Assembly (NCBI RefSeq): GCF_000378945.1
Contig: NZ_KB900539.1
Coordinates: 2,339,129 to 2,403,128, forward strand
DNA length: 64,000 nt
Source: Methyloversatilis universalis EHg5
Lineage (GTDB): Bacteria; Pseudomonadota; Gammaproteobacteria; Burkholderiales; Rhodocyclaceae
Reading direction: 5' to 3'
Part shown: one piece after another, positions 34,391 through 43,493 of the stretch
How positions within the stretch are numbered: the stretch's first letter is position 1
Layout of the letters: every line of letters starts with the position of its first letter
The notes under the pieces: generated by a model
The model's database searches: none
Seen by the model: the letters and a program-made list of their open reading frames with translations, nothing else
Told to the model about the DNA's origin: nothing
Made by a program: the position numbers and the translations under genes

Positions 34391-34815
34391 CGGCCGCCGG
34401 ACGCGTCCGACTGGGTGGCGAATGAAATGCCGGCGATGCCGGCCCGCTGGGCCGCCTGCATCACGTCGATGGACGACTGCAGACGCGCATCGCGGTCGGA
34501 TGAAATGATGACCACCGGATCCTTGCGGCCCGCCGCCGCCCGGCCCAGCGCCTCGGCCAGCGCGTCGCTGCCGCGGCCGGCCACCGGCTGGCGGTTGATC
34601 AGGATTTCGCCGCGCGCGGTGATGAGCACGTTGATTTCGCGGTCGTTCGCCTGCGACTCCGGCGCCTCGGCGCTGGGCAGCGTGATCTCCAGGCCGGCAG
34701 TCTTCGAATACGTGGTGGTCACCATCAGGAAGATGAGGATGACCAGCAGCACATCGATCAGCGGGATCAGATTGATTTCGAGCTCTTCGCGCCCGCGGCC
34801 GCGTCGGAAATTCAT
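34387..34815 (-). CDS. exbD: ExbD/TolR-family biopolymer transport protein (lpxK-linked copy)
   Basis: A 142-residue protein with a short cytoplasmic N-terminus (MNFRRGRGREELEINL) and one membrane helix holding the essential Asp in LIPLIDVLLVILIFLMV. A periplasmic ExbD domain ends at [12 protein letters not shown]. It works with the ExbB-type protein encoded 9 bases upstream as a proton channel. This pair is separate from the tonB-linked pair at 43494-44688; in betaproteobacteria the lpxK-linked pair is conserved and its partner is less clear. Confidence 0.92.
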   Translation of the reverse strand: MNFRRGRGREELEINLIPLIDVLLVILIFLMVTTTYSKTAGLEITLPSAEAPESQANDREINVLITARGEILINRQPVAGRGSDALAEALGRAAAGRKDPVVIISSDRDARLQSSIDVMQAAQRAGIAGISFATQSDASGGR

Positions 34816-34824
34816 CGCCGGCCC

Positions 34825-35436
34825 TTACTTCGCTGCACGCTCGCCGTGCACCACCTCGACCAGCTTCACCGCCTGCTGCTCCATATCGACCACGAAGTCG
34901 TCGACCCGGCCACGGAAGTAGCGGTGGAAGATGAGCGCCGGAATCGCCACCAGCAGGCCGAAGCCGGTGTTGTACAGCGCGATCGAGATGCCGCTGGCCA
35001 GCTGTTGCGGATTGCTGCCGGTGGCGGTCTGCGAGCCGAAGATTTCGATCATGCCCACCACGGTGCCGAACAGGCCCATCAGCGGCGCCGCGGCGGCGAT
35101 GGTGCCCAGCGTGTTCAGATAGCGCTCCAGGAAGTGCGCCACCGCGCGGCCTTCTTCCTCGATTGCTTCCTTCATGACTTCGCGGGTGGCGCGCACATTG
35201 CGCAGGCCGGCTGCGAACACCCGGCCGAGCGGCGAGTGCGCGGCGACGCGGCGTATCATGTCCGGGTCGGGCTGCCTGCCCTTGAGATCGGTCAGGATGG
35301 ATTCCAGCAGCGCATCCGGCACCACCTTGCTGCGGCGCAGACTGGCGAGGCGTTCGATGATCAGCGCGACGGCGATGACGGAAGCCGCGATCAGCGGCCA
35401 GATCGGCCAACCGGCCGCGCGGATGATGTCGAACAC
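34825..35436 (-). CDS. exbB: MotA/TolQ/ExbB proton channel protein (lpxK-linked copy)
   Basis: A 203-residue three-helix protein. I chose the GTG at 35436 (reading FDIIRAAGWPIWPLIAAS after the start), with AAGGA upstream on the complement; the longer frame to 35622 crosses the DnaA-box region and lacks support. The first helix covers about 10-30. The conserved MotA_ExbB domain covers LNTLGTIAAAAPLMGLFGTV and LYNTGFGLLVAIPALIFHRY. It forms the motor with the adjacent ExbD and is the first gene of the long minus-strand operon. Confidence 0.9.
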   Translation of the reverse strand: MFDIIRAAGWPIWPLIAASVIAVALIIERLASLRRSKVVPDALLESILTDLKGRQPDPDMIRRVAAHSPLGRVFAAGLRNVRATREVMKEAIEEEGRAVAHFLERYLNTLGTIAAAAPLMGLFGTVVGMIEIFGSQTATGSNPQQLASGISIALYNTGFGLLVAIPALIFHRYFRGRVDDFVVDMEQQAVKLVEVVHGERAAK

Positions 35437-35529
35437 GTGCGCTTTCCTTCGCTGAACAAGCCGCGAAATGTAGCCTGAGCGGATACGGGGCGGCAACCCT
35501 GCCGAAGCGCTGTTCGAAGGCCTGCCAGG

Positions 35530-35554
35530 GTTATCCACAGAAATTGTGGATAAC
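35530..35554. promoter_or_regulatory. Inverted pair of perfect DnaA boxes
   Basis: TTATCCACA (35531-35539) and TGTGGATAA (35545-35553) are two exact consensus DnaA boxes facing each other across five bases, extended by a G/C pair to 10-bp arms. The site lies between the divergent exbB operon and xseA, 90 bases before the latter. No dnaA, dnaN or rpmH gene is near, so it is unlikely to be oriC. It may be a DnaA-controlled promoter or titration site. Confidence 0.75.
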
Positions 35555-35688
35555 TGTGTGGGTTTCGTCTGGGCGGATACGCTAAACCGCCCGCCGAAAA
35601 GATTTTTTCTTACGCCGATCAAAAATTAAGCTTCGATGACAGCCGGGTCGGACACGTCACCACCCGCGACACACGCGCTACAGATTCC

Positions 35689-37050
35689 ATGTCTTCCGAT
35701 TTTCCGACCACTGCCGCGGACCTGCGCGGAGAAACGTCCGCCATCGCCGTATCCGAGCTCGCGCGACGCGCACGCATCACGCTGGAACGCCAGTTTCCGG
35801 TGCTCTGGGTACGCGGTGAGCTGTCCGGCGTCACCCGCGCGGCCTCCGGCCACCTCTACTTCTCGCTGAAGGACGACGCGGCACAGCTGCGCTGCGTCAT
35901 GTTCCGCAGCCGCAGCCAGCTGCTGCCCTTCGAACCGCGTGCCGGACTGCAGGTTGAGGTGCGCGCCCAGGTTTCGCTGTACGAACCGCGCGGCGACTTC
36001 CAGCTCACGGTGGACGCGATGCGTCAGGCCGGTGTCGGCGGGCTGTTCGAAGCTTTCCTGCGCCTGAAGGCGAAGCTGGAGGCGGAAGGCCTGTTCGACG
36101 CCGCGCGCAAGCGGCCGCTGCCGCCGCTGCCGGCCCGCATCGCGGTGGTCACCTCACCCTCGGCCGCCGCACTGCGCGATGTGCTGGCCACGCTGGCGCG
36201 ACGCGCCCCGCACGTCGAACTCGTGCTCGTGCCCTGTCTTGTACAGGGCGTCGAGGCGCCGGCACGGATCGCCGCCGCGCTGGCCGCCGCCGGCCGCTGT
36301 GATGCGGATCTGGTACTGCTGGTACGCGGCGGCGGATCGGCCGAAGACCTGGCGGCCTTCAACGACGAGCGTGTGGCGCGCGCCATCGCCGCCTGCCCGC
36401 TGCCGGTGGTGAGCGGCGTCGGTCACGAGACCGATTTTTCGATTGCCGATTTCGTGGCCGATCTGCGCGCCGCCACACCGACCGCCGCGGCCGAAATCGT
36501 CAGCACCGGCCACGTCGATGCCGCGCGCCGGCTGCACGCGCTGGCCGAACGGCTGGGCCGCGCGCAGCGCGACCGGCTGGACCGGCTCGGACGCCGGCTG
36601 GACGATCTGGCCGAGCGCCTGCATGCGCCGGCACGTCAGCTCGCGCTCGCCCGCGAGCGGCTGGACGCGCTGCACGGCCGGATGCGCCGCGCCGGGGCCA
36701 GTCAGCTCCGGCAGGCACAGAACCGGACCGAAGGTCTGACGCTGCGGCTGCGCGGCAGCCGGCCGGCGCTGGACATGCGGCGGGCCGGACTGGCCCGGCT
36801 GCGGGATCATCTGCAGCAGGCGGCAGGCAGCCACCTGGACGACGCCCGCCAGCGACTGCGGCTGGCAGCGGCCCAGCTCGGTCAGCTCGATCCGGGCGCC
36901 GTGCTGTCGCGCGGCTATGCGCTGGTGCGCGACAGCGAAGGCCGCATCGTGCGTGACGCGGCCAGCCTGACGGTCGGCCAGCCGGTGCGGCTGCAGTTCG
37001 GCCAGGGCGGCGCCGACGCCGATATCACCCGGCTGAGGGATAAGGACTGA
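35689..37050 (+). CDS. xseA: Exodeoxyribonuclease VII large subunit
   Basis: A 453-residue catalytic subunit of the single-strand exonuclease. The N-terminal OB-fold (about 20-115, AIAVSELARRARITLERQF, GELSGVTRAASGHLYFSLKD) precedes the catalytic domain with ITSPSAAALRDVL-type sequence (here VVTSPSAAALRDV), RGGGSAEDLAAFND and SGVGHETDFSIADF. The C-terminal part is a long coiled coil (about 280-400, rich in Arg/Leu). The small subunit xseB is not in the window. Its promoter region contains the inverted DnaA boxes. Confidence 0.96.
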   Translation: MSSDFPTTAADLRGETSAIAVSELARRARITLERQFPVLWVRGELSGVTRAASGHLYFSLKDDAAQLRCVMFRSRSQLLPFEPRAGLQVEVRAQVSLYEPRGDFQLTVDAMRQAGVGGLFEAFLRLKAKLEAEGLFDAARKRPLPPLPARIAVVTSPSAAALRDVLATLARRAPHVELVLVPCLVQGVEAPARIAAALAAAGRCDADLVLLVRGGGSAEDLAAFNDERVARAIAACPLPVVSGVGHETDFSIADFVADLRAATPTAAAEIVSTGHVDAARRLHALAERLGRAQRDRLDRLGRRLDDLAERLHAPARQLALARERLDALHGRMRRAGASQLRQAQNRTEGLTLRLRGSRPALDMRRAGLARLRDHLQQAAGSHLDDARQRLRLAAAQLGQLDPGAVLSRGYALVRDSEGRIVRDAASLTVGQPVRLQFGQGGADADITRLRDKD

Positions 37051-37177
37051 AAGAGACTGAAAAGGACAGAAAGCGTACGCACCGCGAACTGAGGGCTGAA
37101 ACCGCCTTGTACTCGAAACACACCCGACCTAAACTCTCGCCCTTGCATTGAACCGACTGACCGGGAGAACAAACAAT

Positions 37178-37765
37178 ATGGAACACACCCTGCCCCCCCT
37201 GCCGTACGCACTCGACGCACTGGCTCCGCACATTTCGCGCGAAACCCTGGAATTCCACTACGGCAAGCATCACCAGGCCTACGCCACCAATCTGAACAAT
37301 CTGGTCAAGGGCACCGAATACGAAGCGCTCGACCTCGAAGCCATCATCAAGAAGGCACCGGTCGGCGGCGTGTTCAACAACTCGGCCCAGGTGTGGAACC
37401 ACACCTTCTTCTGGAACAGCATGAAGCCGGCCGGCGGCGGCGCACCGACCGGTGCACTGGCTGCAGCCATCGATGCCAAGTGGGGCAGCTTCGACGAGTT
37501 CAAGAAGGCGTTCAAGACCTCGGCCGTCGGCAACTTCGGCTCCGGCTGGACCTGGCTGGTCAAGAAGGCTGACGGCTCGCTGGACATCGTGAACACCTCC
37601 GGCGCCGGCACCCCGCTGACCTCGGACGCCAAGGCCCTGCTGACCATCGACGTGTGGGAACACGCCTACTACATCGACTACCGCAACCGTCGTCCGGACT
37701 TCGTCGACACCTTCCTCGCCAGCCTGGCGAACTGGGACTTCGCCGCCGCGAACTTCGCGGGCTGA
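37178..37765 (+). CDS. sodB: Iron superoxide dismutase
   Basis: A 195-residue Fe/Mn SOD. Metal ligands lie in LEFHYGKHH (His), QVWNHTFFW (His), and [10 protein letters not shown] (Asp and His). The Gln of [12 protein letters not shown] and overall match to E. coli SodB favour iron. ATG 37178 follows GGGAGAA; an upstream in-frame ATG at 37148 gives an unneeded 10-residue leader. It removes superoxide in the cytoplasm. A strong terminator follows, so it is monocistronic. Confidence 0.96.
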   Translation: MEHTLPPLPYALDALAPHISRETLEFHYGKHHQAYATNLNNLVKGTEYEALDLEAIIKKAPVGGVFNNSAQVWNHTFFWNSMKPAGGGAPTGALAAAIDAKWGSFDEFKKAFKTSAVGNFGSGWTWLVKKADGSLDIVNTSGAGTPLTSDAKALLTIDVWEHAYYIDYRNRRPDFVDTFLASLANWDFAAANFAG

Positions 37766-37827
37766 GCTGCCGGCTGCGGAAGTCGCTGAACGATTCCGCA
37801 CACTGCCGTCCCCGGACGGCATGAACG

Positions 37828-37868
37828 ACGCGCTGCACGGTACATTCGCCTGCAGCGCGTTTTTCTTT
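37828..37868 (+). terminator. Rho-independent terminator of sodB
   Basis: ACGCGCTGCA (37828-37837) pairs perfectly with TGCAGCGCGT (37851-37860), followed by a T-rich tail to 37868. It lies 60 bases after the sodB stop codon. Confidence 0.85.
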
Positions 37869-37934
37869 GCAGCCGGGCGAAACGCACCGTGACTTGCACG
37901 GTCGGAATGCTGTCAACGCACAGGGAGAAACGCC

Positions 37935-38324
37935 ATGTCGCAATGGAGAAAAGCCGGCCCGAACGAAACCTTCACGCCGGAAGAGATCGATGCCCGCCTG
38001 AAGGCGGAACTGCCGAAGTGGTATTACGAAGACGGCTGGATACGCCGCAAGTACAAGACCAGCGGCTGGAAGGGCACGCTGATGGTGGTCAATACGGTCG
38101 GCCATCTGGCCGAGGCCGCTTTCCATCATCCGGATCTCACGGTGTCCTATGCCTTCGTGATCGTGAAACTGGTGAACCACGAAGCCAAGGGCGTGACCGA
38201 GCGCGACTTCCAGCTGGCAAAGAAGATCGAGGACGTCATCATGTGGCAGCCGGGTGCGGAAGAAGGCAGCGCGCTGGCCGGCACGCCGGACGACCCGCGC
38301 TTCAAGTACATCAAGTACGACTGA
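37935..38324 (+). CDS. phhB: Pterin-4a-carbinolamine dehydratase family protein
   Basis: A 129-residue DCoH/PhhB-fold protein. The active-site signature is EAAFHHPDLTVSYAFVIVKL, with the His-His-Pro-Asp core intact, then GVTERDFQLAKKIEDVI. In the phenylalanine hydroxylase pathway it recycles tetrahydrobiopterin; no phhA is in the window, so it may instead act in another pterin or moonlighting role. It is ~20 residues longer than the minimal family at both ends. GGGAGAAACGCC precedes ATG 37935. Confidence 0.9.
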   Translation: MSQWRKAGPNETFTPEEIDARLKAELPKWYYEDGWIRRKYKTSGWKGTLMVVNTVGHLAEAAFHHPDLTVSYAFVIVKLVNHEAKGVTERDFQLAKKIEDVIMWQPGAEEGSALAGTPDDPRFKYIKYD

Positions 38325-38344
38325 CAGCCGGACGCGGAGGCCGT

Positions 38345-39529
38345 TTGACCTACACCGGCTTGCGCATCGCGCGCCACGCGGCGATCGCCGACATCGACGC
38401 CGCCGCGTGGAACGCGCTGGGCGGCGGTCATGCGACGCTGTCGCACGCCTTTCTCGACGCGCTGGAGTCGTCCGGCTGCGTCAGCGCCGACACTGGCTGG
38501 CAGCCGGACCATCTGGCGCTGTACGACGGCGACACGCTGGTGGCCGCCCTGCCCGGCTATCTGAAGTCGCACAGCTACGGCGAGTACGTGTTCGACTGGG
38601 CGTGGGCGGAAGCGCTGGAACGCACCGGCCGCAGCTATTACCCGAAACAGCTGTCCGCCATCCCCTACACCCCGGTGCCCGGCCCCCGGCTGCTGGCCCG
38701 CGACAACGCGGCCCGCACCCGACTGGTCGATGCCTGGCTGCAGCAGGCCGAAAGCTCGGGTCTGTCGTCCGCCCACCTGCTGTTTCCGGATGCGGTATCG
38801 CTGGCCGCGTTGCGCGACCGGCCCGGCCTGCTGCTGCGCGAATCGGTGCAGTTCCACTGGCACAACGCCGGCTACGCCGACTACGAGGCCTTCCTGGCGA
38901 CGCTGAGCAGGGACAAGCGCAAGAAGATCCGCCAGGAGCGGCACCGGGTGTGCGATGCCGGCATCACGCTAAGGCGGGTGGACGGTGCCGACCTGGATGA
39001 CGCGGCGCTGGCGCTGTTCATCGCCTGCTACCGCAACACCTACCGGGTGCGCGGACAGCGGCCCTATCTCAACGCACGCTTCTTCGAAACGCTGCGCAGC
39101 CGCATACCCTCGTCACTGATGATGGTGATCGCGTCGCGCAACGGACATGACATCGCGTGCGCACTGAGCCTGCGCGACGACAGGCGGCTGTACGGCCGCT
39201 GGTGGGGAGAGATGGAATACGTGCCCTGTCTGCATTTCGAGGCCTGCTACCACCAGGGCATCGAATACGCGATCGAGCGCGGACTGGAGGCTTTCGAAGG
39301 GGGTGCCCAGGGCGAGCACAAGATGGCGCGCGGCTTTGAGCCGGTGCGCACCGCGTCGGCGCACTGGCTGCGCGACGCGGATTTCGCGGATGCCGTGGCG
39401 CGCTACCTGCAGAGGGAGCGCGCCGGCATGGCACTGCATATCAACGAGCTTGAGGAACGCACCCCGTACCGGGACGGCGGCCGGGCCACCGTCGGGCAGG
39501 AGGGCGTCGGGCTCGCCGATCTTCAGTAA
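38345..39529 (+). CDS. GNAT-fold DUF482 (peptidogalycan biosynthesis-like) protein
   Basis: A 394-residue protein of the DUF482 family, built from two acetyltransferase-like (GNAT) folds as in FemAB enzymes. Typical stretches are [56 protein letters not shown] and [19 protein letters not shown], and [12 protein letters not shown] near the end. The precise reaction of DUF482 proteins is not known. The start is a TTG at 38345 with GGAGG just upstream; no ATG fits. It is 20 bases downstream of phhB and its end overlaps the convergent ppa by seven bases. Confidence 0.85.
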   Translation: MTYTGLRIARHAAIADIDAAAWNALGGGHATLSHAFLDALESSGCVSADTGWQPDHLALYDGDTLVAALPGYLKSHSYGEYVFDWAWAEALERTGRSYYPKQLSAIPYTPVPGPRLLARDNAARTRLVDAWLQQAESSGLSSAHLLFPDAVSLAALRDRPGLLLRESVQFHWHNAGYADYEAFLATLSRDKRKKIRQERHRVCDAGITLRRVDGADLDDAALALFIACYRNTYRVRGQRPYLNARFFETLRSRIPSSLMMVIASRNGHDIACALSLRDDRRLYGRWWGEMEYVPCLHFEACYHQGIEYAIERGLEAFEGGAQGEHKMARGFEPVRTASAHWLRDADFADAVARYLQRERAGMALHINELEERTPYRDGGRATVGQEGVGLADLQ

Positions 39530-40071
39530 TTCGGCTTGTCTTCGGCCTGCTGGTAACGCTCGACGCCCGCCATGATTTCCTTCTTGGCGTCCTCGATGTC
39601 ACCCCAGCCCTGGACCTTCACGAACTTGCCCGGCTCGAGATCCTTGTAGTGCTCGAAGAAGTGCGAAATCTGGTCCAGCAGGATCTGCGGCAGGTCGCGC
39701 GGGCTCTGCACCGAGCGGTACATCGGGGTGAGCTTGTCCACCGGCACGGCCAGCAGCTTCGCATCCTCACCGGCCTCATCGACCATCTTCAGCATGCCGA
39801 TCGGGCGGCAGCGCACGACCACGCCCGGCGGCAGCGCGAACTGCGACATCACCAGCACGTCGACCGGATCGCCGTCGCCAGCGATGGTGTGCGGAATGTA
39901 GCCGTAGTTGCACGGGTAGTGCATGGCGGTCGACATGAAGCGGTCGACGAAAACAGCGCCCGACTCCTTGTCCACTTCGTACTTGACCGGGTCCGAATGC
40001 ATCGGGATTTCGATCACAACGTTGAAATCGTTGGGCAGATCCTTGCCCGACGGAACTCGTTCCAGACCCAT
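39523..40071 (-). CDS. ppa: Soluble inorganic pyrophosphatase (family I)
   Basis: A 182-residue cytoplasmic enzyme hydrolysing PPi. The family I signature DGDPVDVLV is present, as are [20 protein letters not shown] and the Lys/Tyr positions around [11 protein letters not shown]. Length is normal. It is convergent with the DUF482 gene and 27 bases downstream of the CDF transporter. Its presence with hppA and pfp in the same window means the cell has three ways to spend PPi, so their relative expression should decide whether PPi energy is kept or lost. Confidence 0.96.
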   Translation of the reverse strand: MGLERVPSGKDLPNDFNVVIEIPMHSDPVKYEVDKESGAVFVDRFMSTAMHYPCNYGYIPHTIAGDGDPVDVLVMSQFALPPGVVVRCRPIGMLKMVDEAGEDAKLLAVPVDKLTPMYRSVQSPRDLPQILLDQISHFFEHYKDLEPGKFVKVQGWGDIEDAKKEIMAGVERYQQAEDKPNY

Positions 40072-40098
40072 GTCTCGCTCCTTGTGAAAAGCCCGCGA

Positions 40099-41154
40099 TT
40101 ATAGCGATTGTTGCGGCGCAACAGAAGAATCGTGTCGCAACCTGAGGTCAAGCGTCACATGCGCCAGCGCCGGTTCGGCTTCCAGCAGTGCGCGCAGTCG
40201 CTCGGGATCATGCGCCGGTCCGGCCTCCACCGTCAGCGACAGCGCGTGGCGTCCGGGCGCCAGCAGCCACAGATGCAGGTCCAGTGTCGCCCCGCCCCAG
40301 TGTTCGACATGGGCATGCACCGCGCGCGCCACCGGTCCACCGATCTGCCTGTCCAGCAGCACCGAGGCGCTGTCGCGTGCCAGCTGCCAGGCCCAGCGCA
40401 GGATGAGCAGGCCGCCGGCCGCCGCCACGATCGGGTCCAGCCAGTCCATGCCGGCCCACTTGCCCGCCAGCAGCGCACCGATGGCGGCAATCGAGGTCAG
40501 CGCGTCGGCCAGCACATGCAGATAGGCGGCGCGCAGATTGTGATCGTGGTGATGGTGATGGTGATGGTGCCCTTCACCTTCATGATCATGACCGTGATGG
40601 TCCTGCCCCCGCTCCGGCTCGCCGTGGTGATGCGAGCCGTGCCCGTCGCGTCCGTGCAGCAGCCAGGCACTGACCAGATTGACCGCCAGACCGATCAGCG
40701 CCACCACCAGCGCCTCCTCGTGCTGGATCGCATGCGGCGCATGCAGCCGGCTGGCCGCCTCGAACAGCATGAACACCGCCACGCCGGCCAGCAGCAGGCT
40801 GGAGGTGTAGCTGGCCAGATAGGACACCTTGCCCGGACCGAAGCTGTAGAAGGCCTGCCCGGCGTGGCGCCGCATGTAACGGTAGGCATAGGCACTGATG
40901 GCCATCGCCGCGACATGGGTGCCCATATGCCAGCCGTCGGCCAGCAGCGCCATCGAGCCGGACAGATGGCCGGTCACGATTTCCGCAACCATGGCCAGCG
41001 CACTGAGCCACAGAACGTGTTCTATGGCCCGGCCGGACTTTTCCGGGTGGGGCAGGAAATCTGCCCGGTGCACCGGGCAGAACGGCCTGGCGGTGCGATC
41101 CGGGCTGGCAGAGGACGTGTGTCGGGAGGATGTGCGGGAAGGGTGTCGGGTCAT
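40099..41154 (-). CDS. CDF-family divalent metal exporter with His-rich loop (DmeF-like)
   Basis: A 351-residue cation diffusion facilitator. Six membrane helices include the metal-binding Asp/His in ALLADGWHMGTHVAAM and VLADALTSIAAI. A long histidine-rich cytoplasmic loop lies between helices 4 and 5 (about residues 165-210, including eight consecutive His). The N-terminal extension TARPFCPVHRADFLPHPEKS, with Cys and His, is seen in DmeF-type Co/Ni exporters. The ion (Co, Ni or Zn) cannot be fixed. It borders the iron island divergently, sharing the 133-base space with hemP. Confidence 0.88.
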   Translation of the reverse strand: MTRHPSRTSSRHTSSASPDRTARPFCPVHRADFLPHPEKSGRAIEHVLWLSALAMVAEIVTGHLSGSMALLADGWHMGTHVAAMAISAYAYRYMRRHAGQAFYSFGPGKVSYLASYTSSLLLAGVAVFMLFEAASRLHAPHAIQHEEALVVALIGLAVNLVSAWLLHGRDGHGSHHHGEPERGQDHHGHDHEGEGHHHHHHHHDHNLRAAYLHVLADALTSIAAIGALLAGKWAGMDWLDPIVAAAGGLLILRWAWQLARDSASVLLDRQIGGPVARAVHAHVEHWGGATLDLHLWLLAPGRHALSLTVEAGPAHDPERLRALLEAEPALAHVTLDLRLRHDSSVAPQQSL

Positions 41155-41225
41155 GGCGGGATTGTAGGCGTTCGCACGCCGGACGCCGCGTTTGCAGATT
41201 CTTGCGCTGGCTCAAACCGGAGTGC

Positions 41226-41270
41226 TTGACAGGCCTTCCACACTATGAATTAATGCGAACCATTCTCATT
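41226..41270 (+). promoter_or_regulatory. Fur-box promoter of hemP-bfd
   Basis: TTGACA (41226-41231) and ATTAAT (41249-41254) are spaced 17 bases, and the Fur-box-like AATGCGAACCATTCTCATT (41252-41270) overlaps the -10 and start point. The layout repeats almost exactly at 44777-44834. Iron-replete repression by Fur is expected. Confidence 0.72.
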
Positions 41271-41287
41271 CCTATGATTATTGCCGA

Positions 41288-41473
41288 ATGTCGCAGTCTC
41301 CCAGCACCCAGCCAGCCGCGCCCAGCCCGCGTCCGGTTGCCGAGCTCGTGCAGCGACCCGCACTCGACTCCACCACCCTGCTTGCAGGCCAGAAGCAGGT
41401 GGCGATCCGGCACGGCGACGAGCTCTATTCGCTGCGTCTGACCCGCAACGGCAAACTCATCCTGACCAAGTAG
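41288..41473 (+). CDS. hemP: Hemin uptake protein HemP
   Basis: A 61-residue protein of the HemP/HmuP family; the conserved C-terminal part reads LLAGQKQVAIRHGDELYSLR and TRNGKLILTK. In rhizobia and Burkholderia-type bacteria HemP/HmuP activates or is needed for haem receptor expression and haem use. It is the first gene after a Fur-box promoter and is followed six bases later by bfd, linking haem use with iron storage release. Confidence 0.9.
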   Translation: MSQSPSTQPAAPSPRPVAELVQRPALDSTTLLAGQKQVAIRHGDELYSLRLTRNGKLILTK

Positions 41474-41479
41474 GACGAC

Positions 41480-41695
41480 ATGTACATCTGTCTGTGCGAA
41501 CCCGTGACCGACCGTGACATCCGAACCGCCGTTCAGACCGGCTGCCGTACCTTGCGCGACGTGGCCGGCCAGCTCGGCTGCTGCCGGGACTGCGGACGCT
41601 GCGCCAAGGCGGCGAAGGAAGTGATCGACGCCACGCGTGCCGAAATGAGGCCGATTCGGTTGCAGCGCAACACCCAGCCTGCGATGGCCGCCTGA
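41480..41695 (+). CDS. bfd: Bacterioferritin-associated ferredoxin
   Basis: A 71-residue BFD-type [2Fe-2S] protein. C4 and C6 (MYICLCEPV) and C38 and C41 (CCRDCGRC) match the four ligands of E. coli Bfd; C34 and C35 are extra. Bfd gives electrons to bacterioferritin so that stored Fe(III) is released when iron is scarce. That agrees with its position behind a Fur-regulated promoter and 93 bases before bfr. Confidence 0.93.
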   Translation: MYICLCEPVTDRDIRTAVQTGCRTLRDVAGQLGCCRDCGRCAKAAKEVIDATRAEMRPIRLQRNTQPAMAA

Positions 41696-41788
41696 AAATC
41701 GGACACCGGCGGACGCACAGCGCTCATGACAGCCTAAAATCCGGTCAGGCGTCACCGTTTGTGGCACCGCCTGACTGGGAGAATCCAA

Positions 41789-42268
41789 ATGAAGGGCGAC
41801 AAGAAGGTTCTGCAGTACCTGAACAAGCAGCTGGTCAATGAACTGACCGCGATCAACCAGTACTTCCTGCATGCACGCATGTACAAGAACTGGGGGCTGA
41901 ACAAGCTCGGCGACCACGAGTATCACGAGTCGATCGAGGAAATGAAGCATGCGGATCTGCTGATCGAACGCATCCTGATGCTCGACGGACTGCCCAATCT
42001 GCAGGATCTGCACAAGCTGCTGATCGGCGAGAACGTGCCGGAAATGCTGGGCGGCGACCTGAAGGTCGAACAGCTGTCGCATGCAACGCTCAAGGAAGCC
42101 ATCGCCTGCAGCGAAACCGCGGGTGATTATGTGTCGCGTGACCTGTTCCGCAAGATTCTCGCCGACACCGAAGAACACATCGACTGGCTGGAAACCCAGC
42201 TGGACCTGATCGACAAGATGGGACTGCAGAACTACACGCAGTCCGCCATGGGAGAACTCGGCAGCTGA
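41789..42268 (+). CDS. bfr: Bacterioferritin
   Basis: A 159-residue haem-binding ferritin subunit that stores iron as a 24-mer. The haem ligand M52 and ferroxidase residues E18, E51, H54 are visible in the normal positions ([28 protein letters not shown]), with the later Glu/His in [15 protein letters not shown] 41789 follows a GGGAGAA site; the reading to 41759 is an artefact. It is downstream of bfd but probably has its own promoter in the 93-base gap, since storage is normally made when iron is plentiful. Confidence 0.96.
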   Translation: MKGDKKVLQYLNKQLVNELTAINQYFLHARMYKNWGLNKLGDHEYHESIEEMKHADLLIERILMLDGLPNLQDLHKLLIGENVPEMLGGDLKVEQLSHATLKEAIACSETAGDYVSRDLFRKILADTEEHIDWLETQLDLIDKMGLQNYTQSAMGELGS

Positions 42269-42349
42269 TGCACCGGGCGGTTTCGTACTGAACTGCCCGC
42301 GCCCCGCCATCCAGCGGGGTCATGCAACACCGGACGATACGAAACCGCC

Positions 42350-42547
42350 ATGAAACCGCTGAACGCCCCCGCGCGGACCGCCGGCCGGTCCGCCTCCGCC
42401 TCCCGCACCCTGCTGTCGGTGCTCACCAGCATGGCCGCTGCCTGGCTGCTGGTTTCACTCCCCGATCTCACCGCTCCGCGCGATGCCGCCTCCACCGGCC
42501 CCACCCCGGCCGCCGCACCCGCCCAGCCGTCGCCGCACCCTCTCTGA
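42350..42547 (+). CDS. Small hypothetical single-helix protein
   Basis: A 65-residue frame between bfr and tonB. It has one hydrophobic segment (LLSVLTSMAAAWLLVSL, about residues 21-37) after a basic start, and a Pro/Ala-rich tail ending PAQPSPHPL. It could be a small membrane protein of the Ton system or a fortuitous frame. I recognise no family, and the ribosome-binding site is weak. Confidence 0.4.
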   Translation: MKPLNAPARTAGRSASASRTLLSVLTSMAAAWLLVSLPDLTAPRDAASTGPTPAAAPAQPSPHPL

Positions 42548-42613
42548 TTCACGATACGCACCGATGCCGATGCATACGCCTTTCACCGTCCGTCTGACCG
42601 TCCGGGAGCACGC

Positions 42614-43417
42614 ATGACCAGCGCCGCACTGCGCCCGGATGCCCCTGAATTCCTGGCCTCTGCCCCGGCGCTCGGCCCGGCCGCAGCGCGGCTGGTCCGC
42701 CGCATCGCGGTGAGCGGCATTCCGCGGACCGGGCTGACGCTGCGTGGTGGCGCACTCGTCGGTGCGGTGCTGCTGCATGTACTGGCCCTGCTGTGGATCG
42801 TCCATGCGCCGGCGCCGGTCGAAGCGCCGCAGATCGTCATGCATGCCGCGCTGATCGCCCCCGAGCCGCTGCCGATGACGGCACCCGAACCGCCGAAGGA
42901 ACAGCCGCGGATCGAACCTGAACCGCCCAAGCCGCTGAAGCAGCCCAAGCCGCAGCGCAAGGAAACCGCACTGCCGGTGCTGGCTGCCGCCAGCGATGCA
43001 CCGACCGCAGCCAGCGTTGCACCACAGCCGCCTGCGCCGCCGGAGCCGGTGGCCATCGATGCCGCCCCGGCGCGCCCGTCGCCGCCCAGTGCGGCGCCGG
43101 ACAGTGCCCCGGCTGCGGCGCCGGTCATTCCGCCACGCTTCGATGCCGCCTATCTGCAGAATCCCGCACCCACCTATCCGCCGATGGCCAAGCGTCAGAA
43201 CCAGACCGGTCGCGTGGTGCTGCGGGTGTCGGTCAGCGCGGAAGGCCTGCCGACCAATGTGGTGGTGCTCACCTCCAGCGGCTACGAGCTGCTGGACCAG
43301 GCCGCGCTCGAGGTGGTGCGCAATCGCTGGAAGTTCGTTCCGGCCAAGCGCGGCGACCAGGCAGTGGCTGGCCAGGCCGATGTACCGCTGTCCTTCCGCC
43401 TCGGCCCCGGCGCATGA
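42614..43417 (+). CDS. tonB: Energy-transducing protein TonB
   Basis: A 267-residue TonB. A cytoplasmic N-terminus of ~45 residues, longer than in E. coli, precedes the anchor helix GALVGAVLLHVLALLWIVH (with the SxxxH-type His). A Pro/Glu/Lys-rich periplasmic span covers about 85-165 (EPPKEQPRIEPEPPKPLKQP). The C-terminal domain starts AAYLQNPAPTYPPMAKRQNQ and has GRVVLRVSVSAEGLP. It delivers proton-motive energy to the two TonB-dependent receptors in this window and others. exbB follows after 76 bases. Confidence 0.94.
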   Translation: MTSAALRPDAPEFLASAPALGPAAARLVRRIAVSGIPRTGLTLRGGALVGAVLLHVLALLWIVHAPAPVEAPQIVMHAALIAPEPLPMTAPEPPKEQPRIEPEPPKPLKQPKPQRKETALPVLAAASDAPTAASVAPQPPAPPEPVAIDAAPARPSPPSAAPDSAPAAAPVIPPRFDAAYLQNPAPTYPPMAKRQNQTGRVVLRVSVSAEGLPTNVVVLTSSGYELLDQAALEVVRNRWKFVPAKRGDQAVAGQADVPLSFRLGPGA

Positions 43418-43493
43418 TTTGACCCGGCCCGCCGCAGGCGTACACTGCGCGGCGGCCGATTTATGACTCAGGCTTCCATCAGGAGACAATTGA

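Noticed and set aside
35530..35554. Chromosomal origin of replication
   Set aside because: Only two DnaA boxes, no AT-rich unwinding region of usual size and no dnaA/dnaN/rpmH neighbours, so it is kept only as a DnaA-binding candidate.
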